Source of the DNA: Selenomonadaceae bacterium
Lineage (GTDB): Bacteria; Bacillota; Negativicutes; Selenomonadales; Selenomonadaceae
NCBI GenBank assembly: GCA_017527075.1
Contig: JAFXQM010000013.1
Coordinates: 1 to 64,000 of the forward strand
Length of the DNA stretch: 64,000 nucleotides
Direction: 5' to 3'
Part shown: positions 8,236 through 15,896 of the stretch, one piece after another
Layout of the letters: each line of letters starts with the position of its first letter
Numbering within the stretch: the stretch's first letter is position 1
Made by a program: the position numbers and the translations under genes
The notes under the pieces: model-generated
The model's database searches: none
What the model was told of the DNA's origin: nothing
Seen by the model: the letters and a program-made list of their open reading frames with translations, nothing else

Positions 8236-8254
8236 TAATTCCTAATTCCTAATT
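8236..8254. repeat. TAATTCC heptamer repeat
   Basis: Two and a half tandem TAATTCC units lie between two genes. This belongs to the heptamer family (TTAGGAG/TTAGGAA) found in many spacers of the window. Confidence 0.75.
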
Positions 8255-8276
8255 GAACAGAGGGGGAGCGATTTGA

Positions 8277-8981
8277 ATGCCGACAATCAAAAAGGAAAGT
8301 TCGGGCGAGGCGACAATCTGGACTCTGCGCAACACCAAGGGCAACGAGCTCAAAGTCACCGACCAAGGCGCGCGCGTCATCTCCATGAGGTTCCGCGACA
8401 AAGACTACAAAAATAATTTCCTGCTCAAGGAAGACGGCGGCAAAGTTATCGTCGACGGCGGCGAGGACTTCAGCAAAATTCTTTGGCAGGCGGAACAGCT
8501 CATCGAGGGCGTAAAGTTCACGGCGCATGTCGGCGGCAAATCCGTCAGCGTCCTCTACAGCGTCTCCAACGACAACGAAATCAGTATCATCTGCGAGGCG
8601 AGTGGCGTCGAAGATGTTTCCGTCGAACCGATTTTCACTCTGCCCGACGCCGAATCCCGCGCCTGCCAAAAAGGTGCCGCGTGGGAAAAAATTTCCGACG
8701 AAAAAATTTATCCCGTCACTCAGCCCGCCGAAGTCGAAATGGAATTGGGCATGTTCGGCTACGACCCCGGCTGCCCGATTGATTATCTGGACGCGGGCTT
8801 GAAAAACGCCGCGAACATTTTCTCCGCGCAGAAGAGCATTGACATTATCGTTTACGCGACGCAGGACAACATTCACGTCAGGGCTGTCGACGGCGGCTTC
8901 GCGATTAAGGCAAGCGGCTCGAAGGCGGCGGACGGAAAAATTAAATCGCAGACAGTTTACATGATTAAGAACAGGAAATAA
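8277..8981 (+). CDS. Aldose 1-epimerase-like protein of unknown function
   Basis: A 234-residue soluble protein. The N-terminus (TLRNTKGNELKVTDQGARV, residues 16-34, then residues around RFRDKDY) resembles the opening strands of galactose mutarotases, which bind sugars in a beta-sandwich. It is shorter than the usual 300-340 residues, and I do not see the paired active-site histidines of GalM, so catalysis is doubtful. The start ATG 8277 follows GGGGGAG. Heptamer repeats flank it on both sides, and it lies 66 nt before sucC. A carbohydrate-binding or vestigial mutarotase role is only a suggestion. Confidence 0.6.
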   Translation: MPTIKKESSGEATIWTLRNTKGNELKVTDQGARVISMRFRDKDYKNNFLLKEDGGKVIVDGGEDFSKILWQAEQLIEGVKFTAHVGGKSVSVLYSVSNDNEISIICEASGVEDVSVEPIFTLPDAESRACQKGAAWEKISDEKIYPVTQPAEVEMELGMFGYDPGCPIDYLDAGLKNAANIFSAQKSIDIIVYATQDNIHVRAVDGGFAIKASGSKAADGKIKSQTVYMIKNRK

Positions 8982-8990
8982 GGATTTGGT

Positions 8991-9034
8991 ATTTAGGATT
9001 TAGGAATTCAACTCCTAACTCCTAACTCCTAAAA
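8991..9034. repeat. Inverted cluster of TTAGGAG-type heptamers
   Basis: ATTTAGGATTTAGGA followed by three CTCCTAA units makes a self-complementary spacer directly before the sucC ribosome site. It could form a hairpin in the leader. Confidence 0.75.
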
Positions 9035-9047
9035 CGGAGGAATTACT

Positions 9048-10235
9048 TTGAATATTCATGAGTATCAGAGCAAGGCAATCCTGCGCGGCTACGGCGTGAA
9101 CGTGCCCGACGGCGGCGCGGCGTTCAGCGTGGAAGAGGCAGTCAAGCAGGCGCAAACCCTCGGCGCGGACGTGACGGTCGTTAAGGCGCAGATTCATGCG
9201 GGCGGGCGCGGAAAAGCCGGCGGCGTTAAACTCGCGCACAATCTCCAAGAGGTTCGCCAATACGCCGAAGAACTTTTGGGCAAAACGCTCGTAACTCACC
9301 AGACGGGGCTCGAAGGCAAAGTCGTCAAGCGTCTCTTGATTGAGGCGGGCTCGAACATCAAAAAGGAATATTATCTGAGCTTCGTCGTCGACAGGGCAAC
9401 GGCGCGCGTCGTGATGATGGGCTCGGAGGAGGGCGGCGTCGAAATTGAAAAAGTTGCCGCCGAATCCCCCGAAAAAATTTTCAAAGAGTATATCGACCCC
9501 GCGATTGGGCTCGCGCCCTTCCAAGCGACGCGCCTCGCTTACAAGATGAATTTCCCGAAGGAAACGATTCGCAAAGTCACCAAGCTCATGATTAATTTGC
9601 ACCGCGCCTTCGTGAAGAAAGATTGCTCACTCGCCGAAATTAATCCGCTCGTCGTCACGCAGGAAAATGATGTCATTGCCCTCGACGCCAAATTAAATTT
9701 CGACGACAGCGCGCTTTATCGTCACCCCGACATTGAATCCCTTCGCGACGAAACCGAAGAGGACCCGAAGGAACTTCACGCCGCAAAGCTCGGATTAAAT
9801 TACGTCAACCTTGGCGGCGACGTGGCTTGCATGGTCAACGGCGCGGGCTTGGCGATGGCGACCGTCGATATCCTCAAACACTTCGGCGGAGAGCCCGCAA
9901 ACTTCCTCGACGTCGGCGGCGACTCCACTCCCGAAAAAATCGCCGAAGCTTTCCAAATCATGCTCGACGGCGGTCAGGCAAAAGGAATTTTCGTGAACAT
10001 TTTCGGCGGCATTAACAAGTGCGACCTCGTGGCGCAGGGCATCGTCGACGCCGCGAAAATTATTTCATCCGACGGCAAATCCATTCCCGTGCCCGTCGTC
10101 GTTCGCCTGGAAGGCACAAACGTCGAACGCGGCAGACAAATCCTCAAAGAATCACCAATCGCCAACGTCATCATGGAGGAGACCATGGAGGGCGGCGCAG
10201 AAAAAATCGTCAGCCTCGTCAAGCAGGCGTCGTGA
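9048..10235 (+). CDS. sucC: Succinate-CoA ligase (ADP-forming) beta subunit
   Basis: The ATP-grasp beta subunit interconverts succinyl-CoA and succinate with ADP phosphorylation. The 395-residue length is normal. Seen: the N-terminal MNIHEYQSK motif, the nucleotide-binding [12 protein letters not shown] near residues 44-55, the EINPLVV segment and a C-terminal [10 protein letters not shown] motif. The start is TTG 9048 with GGAGG 7 nt upstream. The alpha subunit SucD, normally the next gene and needed for activity, is absent; a toxin-antitoxin pair starts 18 nt after the stop. Either sucD lies elsewhere or it was displaced. Confidence 0.95.
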   Translation: MNIHEYQSKAILRGYGVNVPDGGAAFSVEEAVKQAQTLGADVTVVKAQIHAGGRGKAGGVKLAHNLQEVRQYAEELLGKTLVTHQTGLEGKVVKRLLIEAGSNIKKEYYLSFVVDRATARVVMMGSEEGGVEIEKVAAESPEKIFKEYIDPAIGLAPFQATRLAYKMNFPKETIRKVTKLMINLHRAFVKKDCSLAEINPLVVTQENDVIALDAKLNFDDSALYRHPDIESLRDETEEDPKELHAAKLGLNYVNLGGDVACMVNGAGLAMATVDILKHFGGEPANFLDVGGDSTPEKIAEAFQIMLDGGQAKGIFVNIFGGINKCDLVAQGIVDAAKIISSDGKSIPVPVVVRLEGTNVERGRQILKESPIANVIMEETMEGGAEKIVSLVKQAS

Positions 10236-10253
10236 CTTGAGGAGGTGATTTAA

Positions 10254-10520
10254 ATGTCGGAAGCTCAAGCACTCGACCAAGACGTAATCGACGAAAGCAA
10301 GCCGATAACTTTTGCGCCGCGCGAATGGTTCTTCTTCAAAGAAGAAGTTAAAGACCAAGTCGCTGAGGGTAAGGGCGTCGACTTCTTGAAAGCTTTTCGT
10401 GCCGCTCGCTTTTACGCGGAAATCGAACGTCGAACAGAAGATGTCAAAGCCGGAAGAAATGTCGTCAAGTTCACGGCGGAAGAATGGGAGAGATATGTAA
10501 ATGAACAAGCTCTTTCATGA
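10254..10520 (+). CDS. Putative antitoxin of a YoeB-type pair
   Basis: An acidic 88-residue protein directly upstream of, and overlapping by 20 nt, a YoeB-like toxin gene. The C-terminal segment (EDVKAGRNVVKFTAEEWERY) has the helix and EEW/EEF pattern of YefM/Phd or RelB antitoxin tails. The N-terminal part is not a clear YefM DNA-binding fold, so the family is uncertain. The ATG 10254 has a strong GGAGGTGATTTAA site. It should neutralise the RNase by direct binding and may repress the operon. It directly follows sucC in the place where sucD is usual. Confidence 0.7.
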   Translation: MSEAQALDQDVIDESKPITFAPREWFFFKEEVKDQVAEGKGVDFLKAFRAARFYAEIERRTEDVKAGRNVVKFTAEEWERYVNEQALS

Positions 10521-10752
10521 CAAAGGCTTTGCCGACTATGTTTATTGGCAAACGCAAGACCGCAAAACCTTGAACAAAATCAATCGGCTGTTGCAAAGTA
10601 TCGAGCGCGACGGCGCAATGAACGGCGAAGGCAAACCCGAACCCCTGAAATATGGGAGCGGTTACAGCCGCCGCATTGACGACACCAATCGCTTGGTTTA
10701 TGAAATCGAAGACACCAACATCATAATTACATCTTGCAGAGGACATTACTGA
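10501..10752 (+). CDS. yoeB: YoeB-family mRNA interferase toxin
   Basis: An 83-residue Txe/YoeB protein: a ribosome-dependent endoribonuclease that cleaves mRNA in the A site. Family features are visible: W/Y-rich YVYWQTQDRKTLNKIN near residues 14-29, the GKPEPLK motif near 44-50 with the catalytic Glu, RRID and NRLVYEI with the conserved Arg, and the C-terminal CRGHY with the catalytic His-Tyr. Length matches E. coli YoeB (84). The start overlaps the antitoxin gene by 20 nt, giving translational coupling. A strong terminator ends the unit at 10761-10798. Confidence 0.92.
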   Translation: MNKLFHDKGFADYVYWQTQDRKTLNKINRLLQSIERDGAMNGEGKPEPLKYGSGYSRRIDDTNRLVYEIEDTNIIITSCRGHY

Positions 10753-10760
10753 TAAAAATT

Positions 10761-10798
10761 AAATCCCCTTGCGCATGGAGCGTGAGGGGATTTTTTTT
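10761..10798 (+). terminator. Rho-independent terminator after the toxin gene
   Basis: AAATCCCC pairs with GGGGATTT around an 18-nt loop, followed by eight T in total. Confidence 0.85.
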
Positions 10799-10828
10799 GC
10801 GCGCGGCTTCCAATTTCGATTTTATTTC

Positions 10829-10857
10829 TTGCAACGAATTTTCAAATGGTGTATACT
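10829..10857 (+). promoter_or_regulatory. Promoter of the glucosaminidase gene
   Basis: TTGCAA (10829-10834), 17-nt spacer, TATACT (10852-10857), about 50 nt before the start codon. Confidence 0.6.
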
Positions 10858-10906
10858 TCGCGGCGGATGATAAAATCATGAAAAAAAACTGTATGGGGTG
10901 AATGAC

Positions 10907-11674
10907 TTGAACTTTTCCAAGGCAAAAAAATTTTTCGCGGCGGCGGCTCTCGGAGCATTTGCATTTTCTCTTCCGCTGACGGCTGACGCGAGCATCAAAA
11001 GAATTCACGACCCGAAAGTTGAATCGAAGTCCGTCGAACGGAAGCTGCCGACTCTGCGCGAACGTGTCGCCGAGACGATGAGCAAATTCAAACCGAATCC
11101 GCAGGAAGAAATTTTCGACGCCTTCGACAGACAACAAAATTTTTCCGTGCCGACGACGCTTTCGACCGCTGACACTTCGATAATCGGGACGCCCATGGCC
11201 ACTCAGCAGCAGTGTGTCAAATATCTCCTGCGCAACAATCCTCACCCGAATTTGAAAGTTTCCGCCGAAGAAATTGTCGCTTACTACTACGAGGAAGGCG
11301 CGCGCGAGGGAATTCGTCCCGACGTGGCATTCGCGCAGGCACTCAAGGAAACGGGCTTCTTCCGTTACGGCGGCGACGTTATCCCCGAACAAAATAATTA
11401 TTGCGGGCTGGGCACGACCGGCGGCGGCGTCAAGGGCGAATTTTTTGCCACGCCTCAGCTCGGAGTCCGCGCACACATTCAGCACTTGCTCGCTTATTCC
11501 TCCACGCGACGCCCGACCATGCCCGTCGTCGACCCGCGTTACGGCATCGTCCGTCAGGCTTACGGCTCGCGCACGCTCGGCGACTGGAAAGATTTGAACG
11601 GACGCTGGGCTGTCCCCGGCAGATTTTACGGGCAGGAAATTCTTTCCATGTTCAGAGATATTTTGATTCAGTAA
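10907..11674 (+). CDS. Secreted N-acetylglucosaminidase (GH73-like)
   Basis: An exported peptidoglycan hydrolase of about 255 residues. The N-terminus (KAKKFFAAAALGAFAFSLPL then ADA-S) is a signal peptide. The C-terminal domain matches the glucosaminidase fold: a helical segment with AFAQALKETGFF, in which Glu is the likely catalytic acid, then NNYCGLGTTGGG and a block near LGVRAHIQHL. The TTG at 10907 is preferred because GGGGTG lies 6 nt upstream; the GTG at 10898 is part of that site. Since FlgJ in this window lacks a hydrolase domain, a protein of this type could cut the wall for the flagellar rod, but that link is speculative. Confidence 0.85.
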   Translation: MNFSKAKKFFAAAALGAFAFSLPLTADASIKRIHDPKVESKSVERKLPTLRERVAETMSKFKPNPQEEIFDAFDRQQNFSVPTTLSTADTSIIGTPMATQQQCVKYLLRNNPHPNLKVSAEEIVAYYYEEGAREGIRPDVAFAQALKETGFFRYGGDVIPEQNNYCGLGTTGGGVKGEFFATPQLGVRAHIQHLLAYSSTRRPTMPVVDPRYGIVRQAYGSRTLGDWKDLNGRWAVPGRFYGQEILSMFRDILIQ

Positions 11675-11725
11675 AAGAAACTTGCCGCGGCTCGAATCGA
11701 TTTAAAGTTTACGGAGGTGTTTGGC

Positions 11726-12706
11726 GTGAAGAATTTAAATTGGGCGGTGCTCGGCGTCGGTGTCGTCGCCAACGAGATGGCGCAAGCTCTCCACAGGCAC
11801 AGAAAAAATTTTTACGCCGTCGCGAACCGCACGCACGAGAAGGCTGTTGCCTTCGCCGAAAAACATTCCGTCGCCAAAGTTTATGACAGCCTCGACGAAA
11901 TTTTTTCCGACGCGGCCGTCGACGTGATTTACATTACCACGCCGCACAACACTCATTACCCGTTCATGAAACGCGCGCTGGAAAACGGCAAGCACTTGCT
12001 CGTGGAAAAATCCGTCACGCTCAACAGCCGCGAACTCGACGAAATGATTTCACTCGCCGCTGAAAAAAATCTGGTGCTCGCCGAAGCCATGACCATTTGG
12101 CACATGCCGCTTTACAAAAATCTTTGGCACGCGATTGACCGCGGCGACTTCGGCAAGGTGCAAATCATCACGCTCAATTTCGGCTCGTTCAAGGAATATG
12201 ACATGCGCAACAGATTTTTCAACATGAACTTGGCGGGCGGCGCGCTCCTCGATATCGGCGTGTATGCTCTGTCGATTGCGCGTTCGTTCATGGCGGAGAA
12301 GCCGACGGAAATTTTAAGTCAGTGGCAACCTTCGCCGACGGGCTCCGACGAGATGTCGACGATTCTTTTAAAAAATTCTCGCGGGCAACTGGCGACGGTC
12401 GCGCTGTCCATGCACTCGAAGCAACCCAAGCGCGCGGTCATCAGTTGCGAGCGCGGGTACATTGAGATTACGGAATATCCTCGCGCGGAGCGAGCAACTT
12501 TCGTGGACGCGGTGACGGGCAACGCCAAAGAAATTTTCGCGGGCGAACAAACCGACGCGCTCTTTTATGAGTTCAGCGACATGGAGCAGGCGATTTTGAG
12601 CGGCGACGCCTCGGCGATGAAACTCGGCTTCTCGAAAGACGTTATGGACATCATGACTGCCCTGAGAAAAAATTGGCACCTCAAATATCCCGGCGAGGTC
12701 TGGTGA
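11726..12706 (+). CDS. Gfo/Idh/MocA-family oxidoreductase
   Basis: A 326-residue NAD(P)-dependent dehydrogenase of the dihydrodiol dehydrogenase-like branch. The N-terminal Rossmann fold has GVGVVA near residues 10-15 and the VIYITTPHNTH strand. The usual EKP catalytic-lysine motif is EKS here. The C-terminal substrate domain has GGGALLD-type sequence (LAGGALLDIGVYAL). GTG 11726 is chosen because GGAGG precedes it by about 9 nt. It stands between a wall hydrolase and an SDR gene, so context does not give a substrate. Confidence 0.87.
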   Translation: MKNLNWAVLGVGVVANEMAQALHRHRKNFYAVANRTHEKAVAFAEKHSVAKVYDSLDEIFSDAAVDVIYITTPHNTHYPFMKRALENGKHLLVEKSVTLNSRELDEMISLAAEKNLVLAEAMTIWHMPLYKNLWHAIDRGDFGKVQIITLNFGSFKEYDMRNRFFNMNLAGGALLDIGVYALSIARSFMAEKPTEILSQWQPSPTGSDEMSTILLKNSRGQLATVALSMHSKQPKRAVISCERGYIEITEYPRAERATFVDAVTGNAKEIFAGEQTDALFYEFSDMEQAILSGDASAMKLGFSKDVMDIMTALRKNWHLKYPGEVW

Positions 12707-12752
12707 ATCGTCATGTATCGCGACGACCTATATCTAAAACGAGGAGGAAAAA

Positions 12753-13496
12753 ATGAAAACAGTAATTATCACCGGCGGCACAACCGGAATCGGTAAAGCA
12801 ACTGCCATAAAGTTCGCTGAAAACGGCTATAACGTTGTTGTTACCAGTCGTGATTCAAGAAAAGAAACTGCTCTAAGGAATGAATTTAAGGCTAAAGGCT
12901 TGGAAGTAGATTTCAGAGTACTCGATGTCCGAAACGAAGAACAAGTCCGAGACGTAATAAAAGAAACGGTCGCCAAGTACGGTAAGTTGGATGTCATGGT
13001 CAATAATTCCGGAATTTCATTGGGTAATGCTGTTTTGGCGGAGACTGAGTCTGATGATTTGAAACAAATGCTTGATACCAATGTCATGGGCGTTTATTAC
13101 GGAATGAAGTATGCGATAAAAGAAATGCTCAAAACAAACGGCGGCTCGATTGTGAATTTGGCATCCATTGCGGGACTTAACGGCTTGTATGCGACTGCGC
13201 AGTATTGTGCTACAAAACATGCTGTCGTAGGTCTGACCAAAGGCGCGGCCATTGATTATGCTCGGCAGGGAATACGCATAAATGCTGTAGCACCGGGCGC
13301 AATCAAAACGGATATTCTTCAGAATGCTATTGATGCAGGAACTTACGATGTGTCAGGCATTGAAGCGATTCATCCCATGAACAGACTCGGAAAAGTAGAA
13401 GACATAGCCAACGGAATATTCTTCCTTGCGTCCGAGGAAAACGAATTCATTACCGGAACTGTCTTAACTATCGATGGCGGATATAATGCCAGATAA
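12753..13496 (+). CDS. Short-chain dehydrogenase/reductase, likely acquired
   Basis: A 247-residue classical SDR. It has TGGTTGIG (residues 7-14) for NADP binding, NNSG instead of the usual NNAG near 84, a catalytic Ser in IVNLASIAG, YCATK as the YxxxK motif near 152-156 and a PGAIKTD segment. It resembles FabG-like and sugar-alcohol dehydrogenases; the substrate is unknown. RBS GAGGAGG precedes the ATG. Base composition is clearly different from neighbours: more AT, different codons, and no AAAATTTT octamer in the whole gene. This suggests recent horizontal transfer. Confidence 0.9.
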   Translation: MKTVIITGGTTGIGKATAIKFAENGYNVVVTSRDSRKETALRNEFKAKGLEVDFRVLDVRNEEQVRDVIKETVAKYGKLDVMVNNSGISLGNAVLAETESDDLKQMLDTNVMGVYYGMKYAIKEMLKTNGGSIVNLASIAGLNGLYATAQYCATKHAVVGLTKGAAIDYARQGIRINAVAPGAIKTDILQNAIDAGTYDVSGIEAIHPMNRLGKVEDIANGIFFLASEENEFITGTVLTIDGGYNAR

Positions 13497-13579
13497 AGGC
13501 AGTGTAGAGCAATTTGAAAATGGAACTGTCGCTTCCAACGCGCTTTAGTAAAATTTTTCCTTGAGGATTTGAAATATTT

Positions 13580-14914
13580 ATGTCAGAAAATAAAATGCGG
13601 CGCGGTTTAAAAAATCGCCACTTGCAAATGATTGCGCTGGGCACGGCGGTCGGCACGGGTCTTTTCTACGGCTCGACTGCCACGATTGCCCTGGCAGGTC
13701 CCTCCGTCTCGCTGAGCTATTTGGTCGGCGGGATAATTATTTTTCTTATCGTCCGCATGCTCGGCGAAATGTCCGTCGAAGAGCCGGTCAGCGGTTCCTT
13801 CAGCTATTACGCGTCGAAATATTGGGGAGAGTTTCCCGGCTTTCTCGCGGGCTGGAACTATTGGTTCCTTTACATTCTCGTGAGCATGGCGGAGCTGAGT
13901 GCCGTTTCAATTTATCTGGGCTACTGGTTCCCCGATTTGCCCAAGTGGGTCGGCGTGCTCGCCTGCCTGCTGATTATCACGGCGATTAATCTCGTCACCG
14001 TCAGGGCTTACGGCGAAATTGAATTTTGGATGGCGTTCATAAAAATTTCCGCGATTATCGGAATGATTTTGCTCGGCTCGTATTACATTGCCACCGCGCT
14101 GCTGCCCTTCCCGCAAAATTTTGCAAACCTGTGGCTGCACGGAGGATTCTTCCCGAATGGCGCGCAAGGTTTCCTCATGTCGCTGGCGCCGGTGTTGTTC
14201 AGCTTCGGCGGCATTGAGCTGATTGGAATCACGGCGGGCGAGGCTGAGAATCCCGACAAAACCATTCCGCGCGCGATTAACCAAGTCATTTACCGCATTT
14301 TGATTTTTTACGTCGGCACAATGATTATCCTCATGACGCTGTGGCCGTGGAATGAAGTTGGCAAAGAGGCCAGTCCCTTCGTGCAGATTTTTGAGGGCGC
14401 GGGCTTCGCCACTGCCGCGAATATTTTAAATTTCGTCGTGCTGACCGCGGCCGCCAGCGTTTACAACTCGGCGATTTACTCGAACTCGCGAATGCTTTTC
14501 GGCTTGGCAAAGAGCGGCAACGCTCCGAAATTTTTTGAGAAACTTTCGGCGCGCGGCGTCCCCGTCAACGGCATTTTGGTTTCGTCGGGGATAACTCTTT
14601 TGGCGGCGGTGATGAATTATCTTTTGCCCGACGAAGTTTTCATGTACATGATGGCAATCGTCACGGGCGCGGTCGTCATCAGCTGGGGAATGATTGTCCT
14701 GACGCATTTGAAATTCCGCCGGCACTGCGAACGAAATAACATCACGCCGAAATTTAAATCGCTGTTCTATCCGTTCGCCGAATATCTGTGCTTGGCGTTC
14801 CTGGCGGGCATTTTGGTCATCATGGCGTTGATGGACGAGATGCGCCCCGCTGTCATCGTCATGCCCATTTGGATTTTGGCGATTTGGATTTTTTATCGCT
14901 CGAAGAAAAAATGA
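13580..14914 (+). CDS. Amino-acid permease (APC family)
   Basis: A 444-residue inner-membrane transporter with about 12 hydrophobic segments. The N-terminal LKNRHLQMIALGTAVGTGLF is the hallmark of the AAT branch of the APC superfamily (AroP, LysP, ProY, GabP). Also seen: a GEMSVEEPVSGSF segment after TM2, GWNYWF, and the FSFGGIELIGITAGEAENP motif after TM6. It should import an amino acid by cation symport; the specific substrate cannot be told. ATG 13580 follows TTGAGGA. It is followed 13 nt later by pgeF, perhaps one unit. Confidence 0.92.
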   Translation: MSENKMRRGLKNRHLQMIALGTAVGTGLFYGSTATIALAGPSVSLSYLVGGIIIFLIVRMLGEMSVEEPVSGSFSYYASKYWGEFPGFLAGWNYWFLYILVSMAELSAVSIYLGYWFPDLPKWVGVLACLLIITAINLVTVRAYGEIEFWMAFIKISAIIGMILLGSYYIATALLPFPQNFANLWLHGGFFPNGAQGFLMSLAPVLFSFGGIELIGITAGEAENPDKTIPRAINQVIYRILIFYVGTMIILMTLWPWNEVGKEASPFVQIFEGAGFATAANILNFVVLTAAASVYNSAIYSNSRMLFGLAKSGNAPKFFEKLSARGVPVNGILVSSGITLLAAVMNYLLPDEVFMYMMAIVTGAVVISWGMIVLTHLKFRRHCERNNITPKFKSLFYPFAEYLCLAFLAGILVIMALMDEMRPAVIVMPIWILAIWIFYRSKKK

Positions 14915-14927
14915 TTGGAGGTCTTTC

Positions 14928-15755
14928 ATGAGTTACTTTTTGAGGCGGACGGAAAATAATCTTTGGCACGGAAAATTTTCGTCGTTCCCTGAGGATTTGA
15001 TTGTTCACGCGGTATCGACTCGGCAAGGCGGAGTGAGCAAGCCGCCCTTCGACAGCCTGAATCTCGCGCTGCACGTCGGCGACGAACCCGCTGCCGTTCT
15101 CGCCAACAGAAAAAAATTTATGCGCTCGCTCGGCTTTAGCGTCTCGGATATCGTCACGCCCAACCAAGTGCACGGCGATAAAATTTTCCGCGTCGATGAA
15201 AATTATCGCGGGTGCGGCTGCGAAAATTATGCCGACTCGATACCCGAAACCGACGCGCTGATAACCGACACGCCCGACTTGCCGCTGCTTTTGTGCTTCG
15301 CCGACTGCGTGCCGATTTTTTTTGTCGACGCTCAGAATCGCGCGATTGGTCTGGCGCACGGCGGCTGGAAAGGTACGCTGAAAAAAATCGCCGCGAAAAC
15401 TTTGCTCAAGATGGGCGACGAGTTCGGGACGCGCGCGGAGGAATGCTTGATTGGGATTGCGCCGTCAATCGGTCCGTGCTGTTATGAAGTCGGCGGCGCG
15501 GTCGTCGACAAGTGCAAGGACGCCTTCCCGAAAAATTTCGGCGAGCTTTTGATTGAGCGCGACGGAAAAATTTTCCTCGACCTGTGGCGCGCGAATGTCC
15601 TTCAGCTCCTCGAAGTCGGCGTGCCCGAAGAAAATATCGACGTGGCGGGCGAGTGCACCTGTTGCGAGAGCGGCTGGTATTTCTCCTATCGCGCCGCGCA
15701 GAAAATTTCTCTCGACCGCACGGGACGAATCGCCGCCCTCGTTGCCTTGAAATGA
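14928..15755 (+). CDS. pgeF: Multicopper-oxidase-like PgeF (YfiH/YlmD, laccase domain)
   Basis: A 275-residue member of the Cu/Zn laccase-domain family, described as a peptidoglycan editing factor that removes wrongly placed L-serine and also as a purine nucleoside phosphorylase/deaminase. Family motifs: TRQGGVS near residue 28, NQVHGDKIF near 81, a CFADCVPIFF segment, HGGWKG with the metal His, APSIGPCCYEVG and the C-terminal CTCCESGWYFSYR. RBS GGAGG lies 7 nt before the ATG. It usually neighbours division or ylm genes, but here it follows a permease. Confidence 0.93.
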   Translation: MSYFLRRTENNLWHGKFSSFPEDLIVHAVSTRQGGVSKPPFDSLNLALHVGDEPAAVLANRKKFMRSLGFSVSDIVTPNQVHGDKIFRVDENYRGCGCENYADSIPETDALITDTPDLPLLLCFADCVPIFFVDAQNRAIGLAHGGWKGTLKKIAAKTLLKMGDEFGTRAEECLIGIAPSIGPCCYEVGGAVVDKCKDAFPKNFGELLIERDGKIFLDLWRANVLQLLEVGVPEENIDVAGECTCCESGWYFSYRAAQKISLDRTGRIAALVALK

Positions 15756-15781
15756 TATCCGTCTTCCGAAAAAAATTTTTT

Positions 15782-15808
15782 CCCGTCAATGTGGCGGGAT
15801 TTTTTTTG
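15782..15808 (+). terminator. Rho-independent terminator after pgeF
   Basis: CCCG-tcaatgtgg-CGGG followed by ATTTTTTTT. Confidence 0.75.
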
Positions 15809-15828
15809 CAAAAATTTTCGGCTACGAA

Positions 15829-15858
15829 TTGACCAAAAAAAAAAACAACTATTATAAT
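15829..15858 (+). promoter_or_regulatory. Promoter of RTX gene 2 with A11 spacer tract
   Basis: TTGACC (15829-15834), 18-nt spacer starting with an uninterrupted run of 11 A (15835-15845), and a perfect TATAAT (15853-15858). As in the first RTX promoter, a homopolymer fills the spacer. Confidence 0.7.
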
Positions 15859-15896
15859 GCTTGTAACATGACAAAATTTTATGAGGAGGTAACTCT

